From: Actinoplanes palleronii
Lineage (GTDB): Bacteria > Actinomycetota > Actinomycetes > Mycobacteriales > Micromonosporaceae
Assembly (NCBI RefSeq): GCF_016862315.1
Contig: NZ_BOMS01000172.1
Location: 1 to 45,610 of the forward strand
Reading direction: 5' to 3'
DNA length: 45,610 bases
Notes under the pieces: model-generated
Databases searched by the model: none
What the model was told of the DNA's origin: nothing
What the model saw: the letters and a program-made list of their open reading frames with translations, nothing else
Shown here: positions 32,802 through 43,600 of the stretch, in pieces
Position numbering within the stretch: position 1 is the stretch's first letter
Layout: each line of letters begins with the position of its first letter
Program-made: the position numbers and the translations under genes

Positions 32802-34711
32802 GTGCGCACGATCCGCGTCGGCAACTGCTCCGGGTTCTACGGCGACCGGCTCTCCGCGATGCGCGAGATGCTCGAGGGCGGCCCGCTCGACTACCTCACC
32901 GGCGACTACCTGGCCGAGCTGACCATGCTCATTCTCGGTCGCGACCGCCGGAAGAATCCCGAACTCGGCTACGCCAAGACCTTCCTGCGCCAGCTCACCG
33001 ACTGCCTCGCCCTCGCCCGGTCGCAGGGTGTCCGGATCGTGAGCAACGCCGGCGGTCTTAACCCGGCCGGTCTGGCCGCCGCCATCCGCAGGCTGGACCC
33101 CGGCGTCACGGTCGCGCACGTCGAAGGTGACGACCTCGCCTGGCCGGGCGCGCTGACCGCCAATGCCTACCTCGGCGCGTTCGGTATCGCGGAAGCGCTG
33201 ACGAACGGCGCCGACATCGTGGTCACCGGCCGGGTCACCGACGCCTCGCTCACCCTCGGCCCGGCCCTCGCCGAGTTCGGCTGGACCCGCGCCGACCTGC
33301 ACGAACTCGCCGCCGGGATCGTCGCCGGCCACGTCCTGGAGTGCGGCACCCAGGCCACCGGCGGCAACTTCGCCGGCTTCACCACGATCGAAACCGGTCG
33401 CCCGCTCGGCTTTCCGATCGCCGAGCTGAGCGCCGACGGCACCGTAGTGATCACCAAGCACCCGCACACCGGCGGCGCGGTCACCATCGACACGGTCACC
33501 GCCCAGCTGATCTACGAGATCGACACACCCCGCTATCTCAACCCCGACGTCGTCACCCGCCTCGACACGGTCCAGCTCCACCAAAAAGATCAAGATCAAG
33601 TCAAGATCTCCGGGGTACGAGGTGAAGCCCCGCCCGCCACCACCAAGATCGGAATCAGCCGCCTCGGCGGGTACCGCAACGCCGTCTCCTTCGTCCTGAC
33701 CGGCCTGGACATCGAGGCGAAGGCCGCCTGGGTCCGCGCCCAGCTCGAATCCGCCCTGGTGAAGCACCCGGCCGAGATCACCTGGGAGCTCTCCCGCACG
33801 GACCGCCCCGACCCGGCCACCCAGGCCGAGGCGTCCGCGGTGCTGCGCTGCCACGTCAAGGACCCGGACCCGGACGTGGTGGGCCGCGCGTTCAGCAGCG
33901 CCGCGGTCGAGCTGGCCCTCGCGTCCTACCCGGGCTTCCACGCGACCTCACCCCCCACGGAGTCCACCCCGTTCGGCATCTTCGACGCCGCCTACCTCCC
34001 GCAGTCCGAAGTCCCCCACACCGTCGTCCTCCCCGACGGCACCCACATCAACATTCCCGCCCCACCCCCAGCTGGCGCTGGCGGCCCTCTCGTGGCGCCG
34101 GAGGCAGCCGCCAGCACCAGCCACGGTTCGGACCGTGGCGCGGTGCGGGCCCCGGCTGGTCCTCAGGGGTCTCTCCCGGCGGGTGAGGCACCTCTGACAA
34201 CCAGCCGAGCTCCGGACCGTGGCGCGGTGCCGGCTCCGGCTGGTCCTCAGGGGTCCTTCGTGGCCGGTGAGGCACCCCTGGGCGCCAGCCGGGACCTCGC
34301 ACCGTCTGCGTTCCGCGCGCCGGCTGGTGCTGGCGGCTCTCTCGCGGCGCCGGAGGCAGCCGTCAGCACCAGCCGGGTGGCGTTGGGGCGGCTGGTCTAT
34401 GCACGGTCGGGGGACAAGGGCGGGGCGGCGAACATCGGTGTGTGGATCCCGGCCGGACATCCGCGTAGACAGGACGCCTACGACTGGCTGGCCGGGTGGC
34501 TCGACGCCGGCCGGGTGCGGACACTGCTGCCCGAGGCGGAGGGACTCGACGTGACCGTGCACGCCCTGCCGAACCTGGCCGCGCTCAACATCGTCATCGA
34601 CCGGCTGCTCGGCGACGGGGTCGCCGCGTCCACCCGTTCCGACCCGCAGGCCAAAGCGCTCGGCGAGTGGCTGCGCGCCCGGCACGCCGACATTCCCACG
34701 GAGCTGCTGAC

Positions 34712-34715
<4 letters not shown>
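32802..34715 (+). CDS. AtuA-like acyclic-terpene-utilisation family protein with repeat-derived linker
   Basis: The 637-aa protein has an N-terminal DUF1446/AtuA domain (residues about 1-420; RVGNCSGFYGDRLSAMREML, NAGGLNPAGLAAAIRRL, GRVTDASLTLGPALAEFGW) and a C-terminal AtuA-like ferredoxin-fold domain (from about 526; LGRLVYARSGDKGGAANIGVW). Family members are linked to catabolism of branched or terpenoid acyl-CoA compounds. Between the two domains lies a tract of about 100 residues encoded by four 53-bp palindromic elements at an exact 84-bp period, giving 28-residue repeats that start PAG and have SxTSR-like ends. GTG 32802 follows AAGGGGGGCGGG. The stop overlaps the next start (ATGA). Confidence 0.85.
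34070..34374. repeat. Four palindromic elements at 84-bp period inside a coding sequence
   Basis: Copies lie at 34070-34122, 34154-34206, 34238-34290 and 34322-34374, each 53 bp, with ends GGCTGG (AGCTGG in the first) and CCAGCC. Three 31-bp spacers separate them; the first two share CCGGACCGTGGCGCGGTGC. The two inner copies have the CAGGGG core of the elements at 17660 and 18966; the outer two have a TGGCGG core like the copy at 105. Because 84 is a multiple of three, the array is read in one frame as 28-residue units. Confidence 0.95.
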
Positions 34716-36285
<1,570 letters not shown>

Positions 36286-36286
<1 letters not shown>

Positions 36287-38253
36287 TGATCCGTAAACTT
36301 CTTGTCGCGAACCGGGGCGAGATCGCCCGCCGGATCTTCCGGACCTGCCGCCGTCTGGGCATCGCGACGGTGGCGGTGTTCACCGCATCCGACGAGCTGG
36401 CGCCGCACGTGAGCGAAGCGGACGTCGCGGTCCGCATCGACTCCTATCTGACCGTGGACCAGATCGTCGCGGCAGCCCGGGCCGCGGGCGCCGACGCGAT
36501 CCACCCCGGTTACGGGTTCCTGTCGGAGAACGCCGGCTTCGCCCGTGCCGTGCTCGGTGCCGGACTGATCTGGATCGGTCCGGCGGCGGACGCGATCGAG
36601 GTGATGGGCGACAAGATCCAGGCGAAGAAGGTGGTGTCGGCGGCCGGGGTGCCGGTGCTCGGCGGGGACCAGTCGTTCCCGTTGCTGATCAAGGCGGCGG
36701 CCGGGGGCGGCGGCCGCGGCATGCGGGTGGTGACGTCCGCGGACACGCTGCGGTCCGCAATGCTGGCGGCCGAGGCGGAGGCGCAGTCGGCGTTCGGTGA
36801 CGGCACCGTGTTCACCGAGCCCTATCTGCCGAACGCCCGGCACGTCGAGGTGCAGGTGCTCGGCGACGCCCACGGCCGGATCTGGATCGTGGGGGATCGG
36901 GACTGCTCGGTCCAGCGCCGGCATCAGAAGATCGTCGAGGAGGCGCCGGCGCCGGGGCTGACCGATCCGGTCCGGTCCGCGCTGCACCGGCACGCCCGCG
37001 CGGCTGCCGAGGCGGTCGACTATCAGGGCGCCGGAACCGTCGAGTTCCTGGTCGACGGCGAGCGGATCTTCTTCCTGGAGATGAACACCCGGCTCCAGGT
37101 CGAACACCCGGTCACCGAGGCGGTGACCGGTCTTGATCTGGTCGCCTGGCAACTCGCGATCGCCGAGGGCGGTGAGTTGCCCGCCGCGCCGCCGCCGGTG
37201 ACCGGCCATGCCATCGAGGTGCGCCTCTACGCCGAGGACCCGGCGCGGGACTTCACCCCGCAGACCGGCCGGATCCGGGCCTTCGACTTCGGGACGGCCC
37301 CGGACGTCCGGGTGGACTCGGGCGTCGAGGCGGGCACCGAGGTGGGTATCCACTACGACGCGATGATTTCCAAGATCATTTCTTTCGGTACGGACCGGTC
37401 CGCCGCGATCCGCCTGCTCGCCGACACCCTCCGGCGCGGGGTGGTGCACGGTGTGACCACGAACCTCGGGCTGCTCCGCGCGATCCTCGCCGACGAGGAC
37501 TTCGTCGCGGGCCGGGTGGACACCGCGCTGCTGGATCGGCGGCTCACGGCGTGGCTCGGCGCCGGAGAGGACCACGCGGTCCGGAAGGCGGCCCTGGCGG
37601 CGGCAGTCGGATCGGCGGTCCGGACCGCGGCGTCCGGAAGTGTTCAGGCGCGGATCCCGGCGGCGTGGCGCAACGTGCCGAGCCGGGAACGGGTCCGGGC
37701 CTATCGGTACGCCGGGGCGACCTTCGAGGTCGGCTACCTCAACCGGGGTGGGCGGCTGGAGTCGTCGTGGCTGCCCGGGGTGAGCGTGCTCGCGGTCGAC
37801 GCGGACCGGGTCGTGCTGGACGATCACGGGGTGCGTGAGTCGTACCGGGTGACCGTGGTCGGCGACGGGGCCGACGTGCACGGGCCGGACGGGGCGTATG
37901 ACTTCGAGGGCGTGCCGGTCTTCACCGACCCGGCGGCGAACGTGGCGGCCGGCTCACTGCTCGCGTCGATGCCGGGGCTGGTGGTGGCGGTGCACGTGGC
38001 CGAAGGTGATCAGGTCGCGGCCGGTGCGCCGATCGTGGTCCTGGAAGCGATGAAGATGCAGCAGACCTTGGTGGCACCGGGGGACGGGGTGGTCGGGTCG
38101 CTCGCCGCGGTAGTCGGCCGGCAGGTCGCCGCGGGGGACGTGCTCGCCGTGATCTCCCCACCCGATCGTGATGCCGCGCCGCTTGATGCCGCGTCCGCCG
38201 GACCTGCTGCTCCTGCTGCTCCCGCCGTGATTTCTTCTGAGGAGTCGACATGA
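36286..38253 (+). CDS. Acyl-CoA carboxylase, biotin carboxylase/biotin carrier (alpha) subunit
   Basis: The 655-aa protein has a biotin carboxylase N-terminus (IRKLLVANRGEIARRIFRTCR), the ATP-grasp region (LLIKAAAGGGGRGMRVV and MNTRLQVEHPVTEAVTG), and a C-terminal biotinyl domain with EAMKMQ, Lys590 being the biotin site. It carboxylates its own biotin with bicarbonate and ATP for the beta subunit encoded upstream. The segment before the glycine-rich loop (VLGGDQSFPLLIK) is somewhat shorter than in many homologues. It is coupled on both sides (TGATG and ATGA). An Ala/Pro tail follows the biotinyl domain. Confidence 0.92.
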
Positions 38254-39392
38254 CCACTTTTGTGGAGTCTGCCGAGCGCCGGGAACTGCGCGAGGCCGTC
38301 GCCCGCCTCGGCCAGAAATACGGCGAGGCCTACTTCTACGCCGCCGCCCGCGAGGGCCGCAAGACCACCGAACTGTGGCAGGAGGCTGCCGCGCTCGGCT
38401 ACCTCGGGGTGTCCATCCCGGAGCAGTACGGCGGTGGCGGCGGCGAGATCGGCGACCTGGCCGCGGTGCTGGAGGAGCTGGCCACGGCCGGATGTCCGCT
38501 ACTGCTCATGGTGGTGTCACCGGCCATCGTCGGCACGGTGATCGCCCAGTTCGGCAGCGACGAGCAGAAGCAACGCTGGCTGCCCGGCCTGGCCGAGGGC
38601 ACCGCCACCTACGTCTTCGGGATCACCGAGCCGGACGCCGGGTCGAACACCCACCAGATCGCCACGCAGGCGCGCCGGGACGGCGACGAATGGGTGCTGA
38701 ACGGCTCGAAGACCTACATCAGCGGCGTCGACGAGGCCTCCCACGTCCTCGTGGTGGCCCGGATCGGCAAGCGCCCGTCGCTGTTCATGGTCCCGGTCGG
38801 CACACCCGGCTTCACCTTCCAGAAGATCGACATGGGGCTGGTCGCGCCGGAGGACCAGTTCACGCTGTTCCTGGACGACGTACGGTTGCCCGCCGACGCC
38901 CTGATCGGCAGCGAAGAGGCCGGTTTCGATCAGCTCTTCGCCGGGCTGAACCCGGAGCGCATCATGGCCGCCTCGTCGGCGACCGGCATGGCGCGGTGGG
39001 CGCTGCGCAAAGCCGTCGGCTACGCCGGCGAGCGTGAGGTGTGGGGCGTCCCGATCGGCGCGCACCAGGCGATCAGCCACCCGCTCGCCAAGCTGCACGT
39101 GGAGATCGAGGCCGCCCGGCTGCTCACCCAAAAGGCGGCCGCGCTGCACTCCGCGGGGCACCTGAAGGCCGCCGGTGAGGCCGCGAACATGGCGAAATAC
39201 GCGGCCGGCGAGGCGGTCTGCGCCGCCGTCGACCAGGCGATCCAGACCCACGGCGGCAACGGCCTCGCCACCGAGTACGGGCTGGTCCAGGCGCTGGCCA
39301 CCTCCCGGCTGACCCGGATGGCACCGGTCAGCAGGGAAATGGCGCTCAACTTCGTAGCCCAGTTCTCGCTGGGGCTGCCCCGCTCGTACTGA
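38250..39392 (+). CDS. Acyl-CoA dehydrogenase
   Basis: The 380-aa FAD enzyme introduces a double bond into an acyl-CoA. It shows FGITEPDAGSNTHQIATQA (FAD and substrate loop), WVLNGSKTYISG, ERIMAASSATGMARWALRKAV and QTHGGNGLATEYGLVQ. The end (RLTRMAPVSREMALNFVAQFSLGLPRSY) matches the actinobacterial subgroup found with acyl-CoA carboxylases. It completes the operon: oxidation, carboxylation, then further AtuA-linked steps. No hydratase or lyase is present here. Confidence 0.92.
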   Translation: MTTFVESAERRELREAVARLGQKYGEAYFYAAAREGRKTTELWQEAAALGYLGVSIPEQYGGGGGEIGDLAAVLEELATAGCPLLLMVVSPAIVGTVIAQFGSDEQKQRWLPGLAEGTATYVFGITEPDAGSNTHQIATQARRDGDEWVLNGSKTYISGVDEASHVLVVARIGKRPSLFMVPVGTPGFTFQKIDMGLVAPEDQFTLFLDDVRLPADALIGSEEAGFDQLFAGLNPERIMAASSATGMARWALRKAVGYAGEREVWGVPIGAHQAISHPLAKLHVEIEAARLLTQKAAALHSAGHLKAAGEAANMAKYAAGEAVCAAVDQAIQTHGGNGLATEYGLVQALATSRLTRMAPVSREMALNFVAQFSLGLPRSY

Positions 39393-39446
39393 GTGGCCGA
39401 GTTCTCGCGCGGCCTCACCCGCTGCCACGAAGACTATGCTCCGCGA

Positions 39447-40400
39447 GTGATTCAGGAACTGATCAGTAGAGCCGCCGGCGATGACGACGACGCGATCGAG
39501 GAGCTGATCAGAATCGCCGACGCGGAGCCGGCCTTGCTGACTCCGCACCTGGGCGCCCTGCTCGACGCGGACGTGCTGTGGCCGGCGACGCTCTACCGCA
39601 CGGCCGGCCCCGACGTGGTCACCCGGCTCGTCGAGATGGTCGACAGCGGGCAGCGGACGAGTGACCTCAACCGCCTGTTCCTCATCGTGGCGCACAGCGA
39701 GGACCCGCTCGCCGAGGCCGCCATGCGCCGGTGGGAGACGCAACCCCCGTCCGGCACCGACAAACTGCACGTCAAGCCCTTGATCTACGCCCTGCAGAGC
39801 GGCTGGACCCTCAACCCGGACGGCAGCCGCCGCGACCTGTGCGGCACCGCGGCGTACACCTGGACGCTGCGCGAGACGCCCTCGCGACCGGACCAGCCGA
39901 CCTGCCCGTGGTGCACATCACCACTGTGGACCGCCGCTGACCTCTACACCACCGAACCCGCCGTCGCCGCCGCGCTGGCGCACACCGGCTGGACCGGCCG
40001 CCTGATGTTCCGCAGTTGCTACTTCTGCGCCTGCTACGCGACCATTTTCAGTCAGGTCACCCCGGACGGCGCCAGTACCTGGTGGCCCGGCAACACCGTC
40101 CCGGACTTCCTGCCGCAAAGCTCCGGCCCGGAGGACCCGCCCACGCGACAGGCGGTGACTGGTCCGATCCGGTCGACCGGCCACCAGGCCAGCGCCTGGA
40201 ACGAGGGCGGCTCCACCCTGGGCGGCCATCCGCAGTGGATCCAGGACGCGGAACATCCGGTGTGCCCGGGCTGCGCCCAGCCGATGGACTACGTCGGCCT
40301 GATCGGCGGCGCCGACCTCGACGAATACGGCGAAGGCGCCTACTACCTGCACGTCCACCAGCCGTGCGGCTTCACCGCCATCAACTACCAACAGAGCTGA
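39447..40400 (+). CDS. Uncharacterised protein with paired CPxC motifs
   Basis: The protein is about 317 aa from GTG 39447 (MIQELISRAAGDDDDAIEELI); a GTG at 39393, just after the dehydrogenase stop, would add 18 residues. The first third is helical and acidic, like HEAT-type repeats. The rest holds CPWCTSPLW, SCYFCACYATIF and CPGCAQPMDYVGLIGG, probably zinc ligands, and GGHPQWIQDAEHPVCPGC, which resembles the end region of DUF1963/YwqG proteins. No function is assigned. Confidence 0.65.
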   Translation: MIQELISRAAGDDDDAIEELIRIADAEPALLTPHLGALLDADVLWPATLYRTAGPDVVTRLVEMVDSGQRTSDLNRLFLIVAHSEDPLAEAAMRRWETQPPSGTDKLHVKPLIYALQSGWTLNPDGSRRDLCGTAAYTWTLRETPSRPDQPTCPWCTSPLWTAADLYTTEPAVAAALAHTGWTGRLMFRSCYFCACYATIFSQVTPDGASTWWPGNTVPDFLPQSSGPEDPPTRQAVTGPIRSTGHQASAWNEGGSTLGGHPQWIQDAEHPVCPGCAQPMDYVGLIGGADLDEYGEGAYYLHVHQPCGFTAINYQQS

Positions 40401-40451
40401 CCCCGCGCGACCCCGCACCAACGCCAGGCCGCAGCGCGCCTCGCGCTCACC

Positions 40452-40504
40452 GGCTGGCTCCCAGGGCTGTCTACACCTGCCGGAGGCACCCCTGAGGGCC
40501 AGCC
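40452..40504. repeat. 53-bp palindromic element, diverged copy
   Basis: This copy has ends GGCTGG and CCAGCC and the CAGGGC/CACCCCTGAG core, but its arms pair imperfectly. It lies between the CPxC protein gene and the VOC gene, both on the plus strand. The intervening 40401-40553 contains nothing else recognisable. Confidence 0.85.
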
Positions 40505-40553
40505 CGCGTTGCGGTGCGCGTCGGCCCATGCGATCTTGTGTCAAGATCGTCGG

Positions 40554-40964
40554 ATGCTGCGACTCACCGATTTCATCATCGACTGCCCGGACACGATGAA
40601 GCTGGCAGCCTTCTACGCCGAGGTGACAGGTCACCCGGTCAAGCCGGGCAGCACCGCGGACTGGGCCGGTATCAAGTTCGGCGACATCGAGCTGGCCTTC
40701 ACTCCGGTGGAGGACTACCGCGCCCCGCAGTGGCCCAGCAGCGAGCACCCCAAGCAGTTCCACCTCGACTTCGAAGTCGACGACATCGAGGCAGAACAGA
40801 GCCGCGTCCTGGCCCTCGGCGCAACCCTGCAACGGGACGTGATCGGCCCGGAGGGTTACGGCTTCCGCGTTTACACTGACCCCGTCGGCCACCCCTTCTG
40901 CCTCTGCCGCAACAAGGGCGTCACCTGGACCGACCAGGGCCCCGTCTGGCCGAAGCGCGACTGA
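40554..40964 (+). CDS. VOC-family (glyoxalase-like) protein
   Basis: The 136-aa single-domain protein starts MLRLTDFIIDCPDTMKLAAFYAEVTG, with FHLDFEVDDIEAEQSRVLALGA in the middle and DPVGHPFCLCRNKG at the end. These are typical of two-repeat VOC proteins, which bind metal or small molecules such as bleomycin-type drugs. ATG 40554 is used; there is no strong ribosome site. The substrate is unknown. Confidence 0.82.
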   Translation: MLRLTDFIIDCPDTMKLAAFYAEVTGHPVKPGSTADWAGIKFGDIELAFTPVEDYRAPQWPSSEHPKQFHLDFEVDDIEAEQSRVLALGATLQRDVIGPEGYGFRVYTDPVGHPFCLCRNKGVTWTDQGPVWPKRD

Positions 40965-40983
40965 TCCCACGACGTCTCGCACG

Positions 40984-41014
40984 TCGGCCGGCCACCAACG
41001 CCGGCACCGGCCGA
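40984..41014. terminator. Weak hairpin between convergent VOC and aldo/keto reductase genes
   Basis: TCGGCCGG (40984-40991) and CCGGCCGA (41007-41014) form an 8-bp stem with a 15-nt loop, in the 55-bp gap between two convergent stops. Confidence 0.45.
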
Positions 41015-41019
41015 GGTCC

Positions 41020-41844
41020 TCAGATCTGGTCCAGCCGGGCGACCGCGTCAGCGGGCAGTTTCAGGTCGGTCGCGGCGACGTTCTCCCGCAGGTGCGCGAC
41101 CGACGAGGTGCCCGGGATCACCAGGATGTTCGGGGAGCGCTGCAGCAGCCAGGCCAGCGCGGTCTGCTGCGCCGTCGCCCCCAGCGAGGCGGCCACCTCG
41201 TCGAGCACCTCGGACTGCAACGGGTTGAAGCCGCCGAGCGGGAAGAACGGCACGTACCCGATGCCGTCGGCGGCGAGCGCCTCGATCAGGGCGTCGTCGC
41301 CGCGCAGCGCGAGGTTGTACCTGTTCTGCACGAAGACCACCGGCGCGATGGCGCGGGCCTCGGCGACCTGCTCGGCGGTCACGTTCGACAGGCCGAGGTG
41401 CCGGACCAGGCCCTCGGCGACCAGACCGGCCAGCACGCCGAAGCTGTCGGCCACCGATCCCGGTCCGGCCACCCGCAGGTTGACCGCGTCCAGAGTGTCC
41501 AGGCCGAGGCGTTCCAGGTTGGCGAGCACCTGGTCGCGCAGGTCATCCGGGGAGGCGTCCCAGCTGCCACCCGGCCCGCGGCGGAAGCCGACCTTCGTCA
41601 CGATGCGAAGACTTTCCGGGTACGGATGGAGCGCCTCCCGGATGATCTCGTTGGTGGTGAACGGCCCGTAGTAGTCGCTGGTGTCGACGTGGGTGATGCC
41701 CAGCTCGACAGCAGTGCGCAGGACTCGTACGGCTTCGGTGCGGTCGTGCGGCGGGCCCCAGGCGTTCGGGCCGGCCAGCTGCATCGCGCCGTAGCCCATC
41801 CGGCTGAGCGTCAGGCCGGGAGCGAGGGTGAGGGTGTCAGTCAT
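41020..41844 (-). CDS. Aldo/keto reductase
   Basis: This 274-aa TIM-barrel enzyme reduces carbonyls with NADPH. Asp54 and Tyr59 (HVDTSDYYGP) and Lys84 (IVTKVGF) of the catalytic set are visible. The position of the usual His is Arg124 (AVNLRVAGPG), as in a known subgroup with NLRV in that strand. The cofactor end motif VIPGTSSVAHLRENVAA is present. ATG 41844 is chosen (MTDTLTLAPGLTLSRMGYGAM). It is divergent from an MmyB-type regulator, its likely controller. Confidence 0.9.
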   Translation of the reverse strand: MTDTLTLAPGLTLSRMGYGAMQLAGPNAWGPPHDRTEAVRVLRTAVELGITHVDTSDYYGPFTTNEIIREALHPYPESLRIVTKVGFRRGPGGSWDASPDDLRDQVLANLERLGLDTLDAVNLRVAGPGSVADSFGVLAGLVAEGLVRHLGLSNVTAEQVAEARAIAPVVFVQNRYNLALRGDDALIEALAADGIGYVPFFPLGGFNPLQSEVLDEVAASLGATAQQTALAWLLQRSPNILVIPGTSSVAHLRENVAATDLKLPADAVARLDQI

Positions 41845-41901
41845 GCCTTCGATCATGTGCCTCGGCCGGGCACGGCGGGAGTTACAAGTCGTACCACCCA
41901 G

Positions 41902-41917
41902 CCCGTCGCGCGACGGG
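41902..41917. promoter_or_regulatory. Perfect 16-bp palindrome before the MmyB-type regulator
   Basis: CCCGTCGC followed by GCGACGGG is a perfect palindrome in the 87-bp divergent gap, ending 14 bp before the regulator's GTG start. An operator for the regulator and reductase pair is plausible. Confidence 0.5.
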
Positions 41918-41931
41918 GCAGGATGGCAGGC

Positions 41932-42756
41932 GTGAACTCCCTCGGCGACGCGCTCCGCGCCTGGCGCAACCGGTTGGACCCGGCCACCGTCGGGATCCCG
42001 CAGAACGTCCCGCGCCGGGTGCCCGGCCTGCGTCGCGGCGAGCTGGCCGCACTGTCCGGCATCTCCGTCGAGTACGTGGTCCGGATCGAGCAGGGCCGCG
42101 CCCCGACTCCGTCGGCGCAGGTCTGCCTGGCGCTGGCCCGCGCGTTGCAGCTGACCGGTGACGAGGCCGACCACCTGCTGCGCCTGGCCGGTCACGCGGC
42201 CGGCCCGGGCCGTATCCCGCGGCTGATCCCGCCCAGCCTGCACCGGATCATGGAACGGCTGACCGAGCACCCCGTCGCGGTGTTCGACGCGGTCTGGGAC
42301 CTGCTGCACTGGAACCCGCTCTGGTCGGCCACCTTCGGCGACCCCACCTCCCGCACCGACCGCAACGTGCTGCTCTGGCAGTTCGACGGCGAACCGGGCC
42401 GCGCCCGCCAGTCCCCGGCCGACCGTGCCGCGTTCGAGGAGTCCCTGGTCGCCGACCTGCATGCCGCGACCGGCCGGTACCCGGGCGACCCGTCGGTGGC
42501 GGCCGTGCTGGCCCGCCTGCAGCGCAGCGTCCGCTTCCGGGAGCTCTGGGCCCGGCCGTCGGTGGCCCAGCACGAGAGTTCGCACAAGGTCGTCGACCAT
42601 CCGGATGTGGGCGAGATCCCGCTGGACTGCGACGTGCTGACCACCCAGGGCTCGAACTTCCACGTCGTCGTCTACACGCCGTCGCCGGATACCGACGCCC
42701 GAGGCAAACTCGACCTGCTGGCCGCCATCGGCACCCAGCAGATGACCCCGGCCTGA
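41932..42756 (+). CDS. XRE-family regulator with MmyB-like ligand-binding domain
   Basis: The 274-aa protein begins MNSLGDALRAWRNRLDP and has an XRE HTH (RRGELAALSGISVEYVVRIEQGRAPTPS broken over two helices), then a C-terminal MmyB-like domain (VFDAVWDLLHWNPLWSATFGDP and DVGEIPLDCDVLTTQGSNFHVVVYTP). This class binds a small hydrophobic ligand and often regulates a neighbouring reductase gene. GTG 41932 is chosen; an ATG 9 bp upstream is also possible. Confidence 0.88.
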   Translation: MNSLGDALRAWRNRLDPATVGIPQNVPRRVPGLRRGELAALSGISVEYVVRIEQGRAPTPSAQVCLALARALQLTGDEADHLLRLAGHAAGPGRIPRLIPPSLHRIMERLTEHPVAVFDAVWDLLHWNPLWSATFGDPTSRTDRNVLLWQFDGEPGRARQSPADRAAFEESLVADLHAATGRYPGDPSVAAVLARLQRSVRFRELWARPSVAQHESSHKVVDHPDVGEIPLDCDVLTTQGSNFHVVVYTPSPDTDARGKLDLLAAIGTQQMTPA

Positions 42757-42868
42757 GACCAGGAGCCTCCCGGGCTCGGCGGGCAGAGCCACGGGACCAG
42801 CCACAGCCCGCCTGGACGATCGCCGGCGATGAGCCCGCGAGGCGGCGCCCTCACCTGCCGCCGCCCTG

Positions 42869-43333
42869 TCAGCCGGACGGGGCCGGCCGGCCGAGCACCG
42901 GCATGTCATCCAGGTGCGTGCCGGGCTGCCAGGGCCAGCGGAGGTACCGGTCCGGCCAGACGATCTGCAAGGCCTCGACGGCGGAGCCTGTGCCGGCGTA
43001 GAACTGCGCGGCAACGGGCAGGTGACGGTCCGGCTCGATCACCGCGACGAACTGAACCGGGTGGCCCTCGAGAACGTCGTCGGCGTACTGGCCGGGGGTG
43101 AACGTCCGCCGGCCCGCGATGACCTCACCGGCGACGGTGCGCAGGGTGGGCCGGGAAATGTCGGGAGGCAACCCGAACAAGATCATCTCAGGATGCCCGT
43201 GCCCCGTGAGGCCGATCGTGTACCAGCACGTCTCCAGCGGAATCGGCTGCGGCACGAACTGCAGACAGACCCCGGAGCGCTCAATGGCCTCGCCGATCTG
43301 ACCAAGTCCGCTCTCCTGCTGTCCAGCCGTCAC
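42869..43333 (-). CDS. DUF4262 family protein
   Basis: The 154-aa product starts at GTG 43333 after GGGAGGTGAAG. It has the DUF4262 outline: WYTIGLTGHGHPEMILFGLPPD, then GRRFTP-like GRRTFTPGQYADDV, VQFVAVIEPDRHLPVAAQFY and LQIVWPDRYLRWPWQPG. The family's role is unknown; members are small cytoplasmic proteins common in actinomycetes. The 112 bp between it and the MmyB-type gene shows nothing. Confidence 0.82.
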   Translation of the reverse strand: MTAGQQESGLGQIGEAIERSGVCLQFVPQPIPLETCWYTIGLTGHGHPEMILFGLPPDISRPTLRTVAGEVIAGRRTFTPGQYADDVLEGHPVQFVAVIEPDRHLPVAAQFYAGTGSAVEALQIVWPDRYLRWPWQPGTHLDDMPVLGRPAPSG

Positions 43334-43490
43334 GGCTTCACCTCCCGCCTGTCGCTGCCGGTCCCGGTGTCACTGCTGAAACCAGGCAGGTGCTCCTCGT
43401 GCACCAGCGGCGTACCCGGGACCTGAACATCCACACCTCGGCTGTCCAACTCCCGCCACCCCTCGACACACCGACGTCCTGAACTGCCTG

Positions 43491-43575
43491 GCCTTCGCGG
43501 TCGCCATGTCGCAGACCCTCAGCGCCGAGCTGGAGGGCACCGGCGTGCGGGTCCAGGTGCTCTCCCGGCGCGTGA
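43491..43575 (+). pseudogene. SDR oxidoreductase remnant
   Basis: Translated in one frame, this stretch reads AFAVAMSQTLSAELEGTGVR followed by VQVLS. It matches the helix and strand after the catalytic Lys of SDR enzymes (usual form KAFV..FSQALAAEL.GTGVRVQVLCPG). No SDR start, cofactor loop or catalytic Tyr precedes it, and the frame changes character immediately after. It is a scrap of a once-complete gene, in the otherwise empty 43334-43600 gap. Confidence 0.55.
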
Positions 43576-43600
43576 ACACACCACGTAGCCGCGTGGGTCG

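Noticed and set aside
42750..42802. A possible ninth 53-bp palindromic element ending CCAGCC
   Set aside because: The left end reads GGCCTG and the arms do not pair beyond three bases, so the length match is coincidental.
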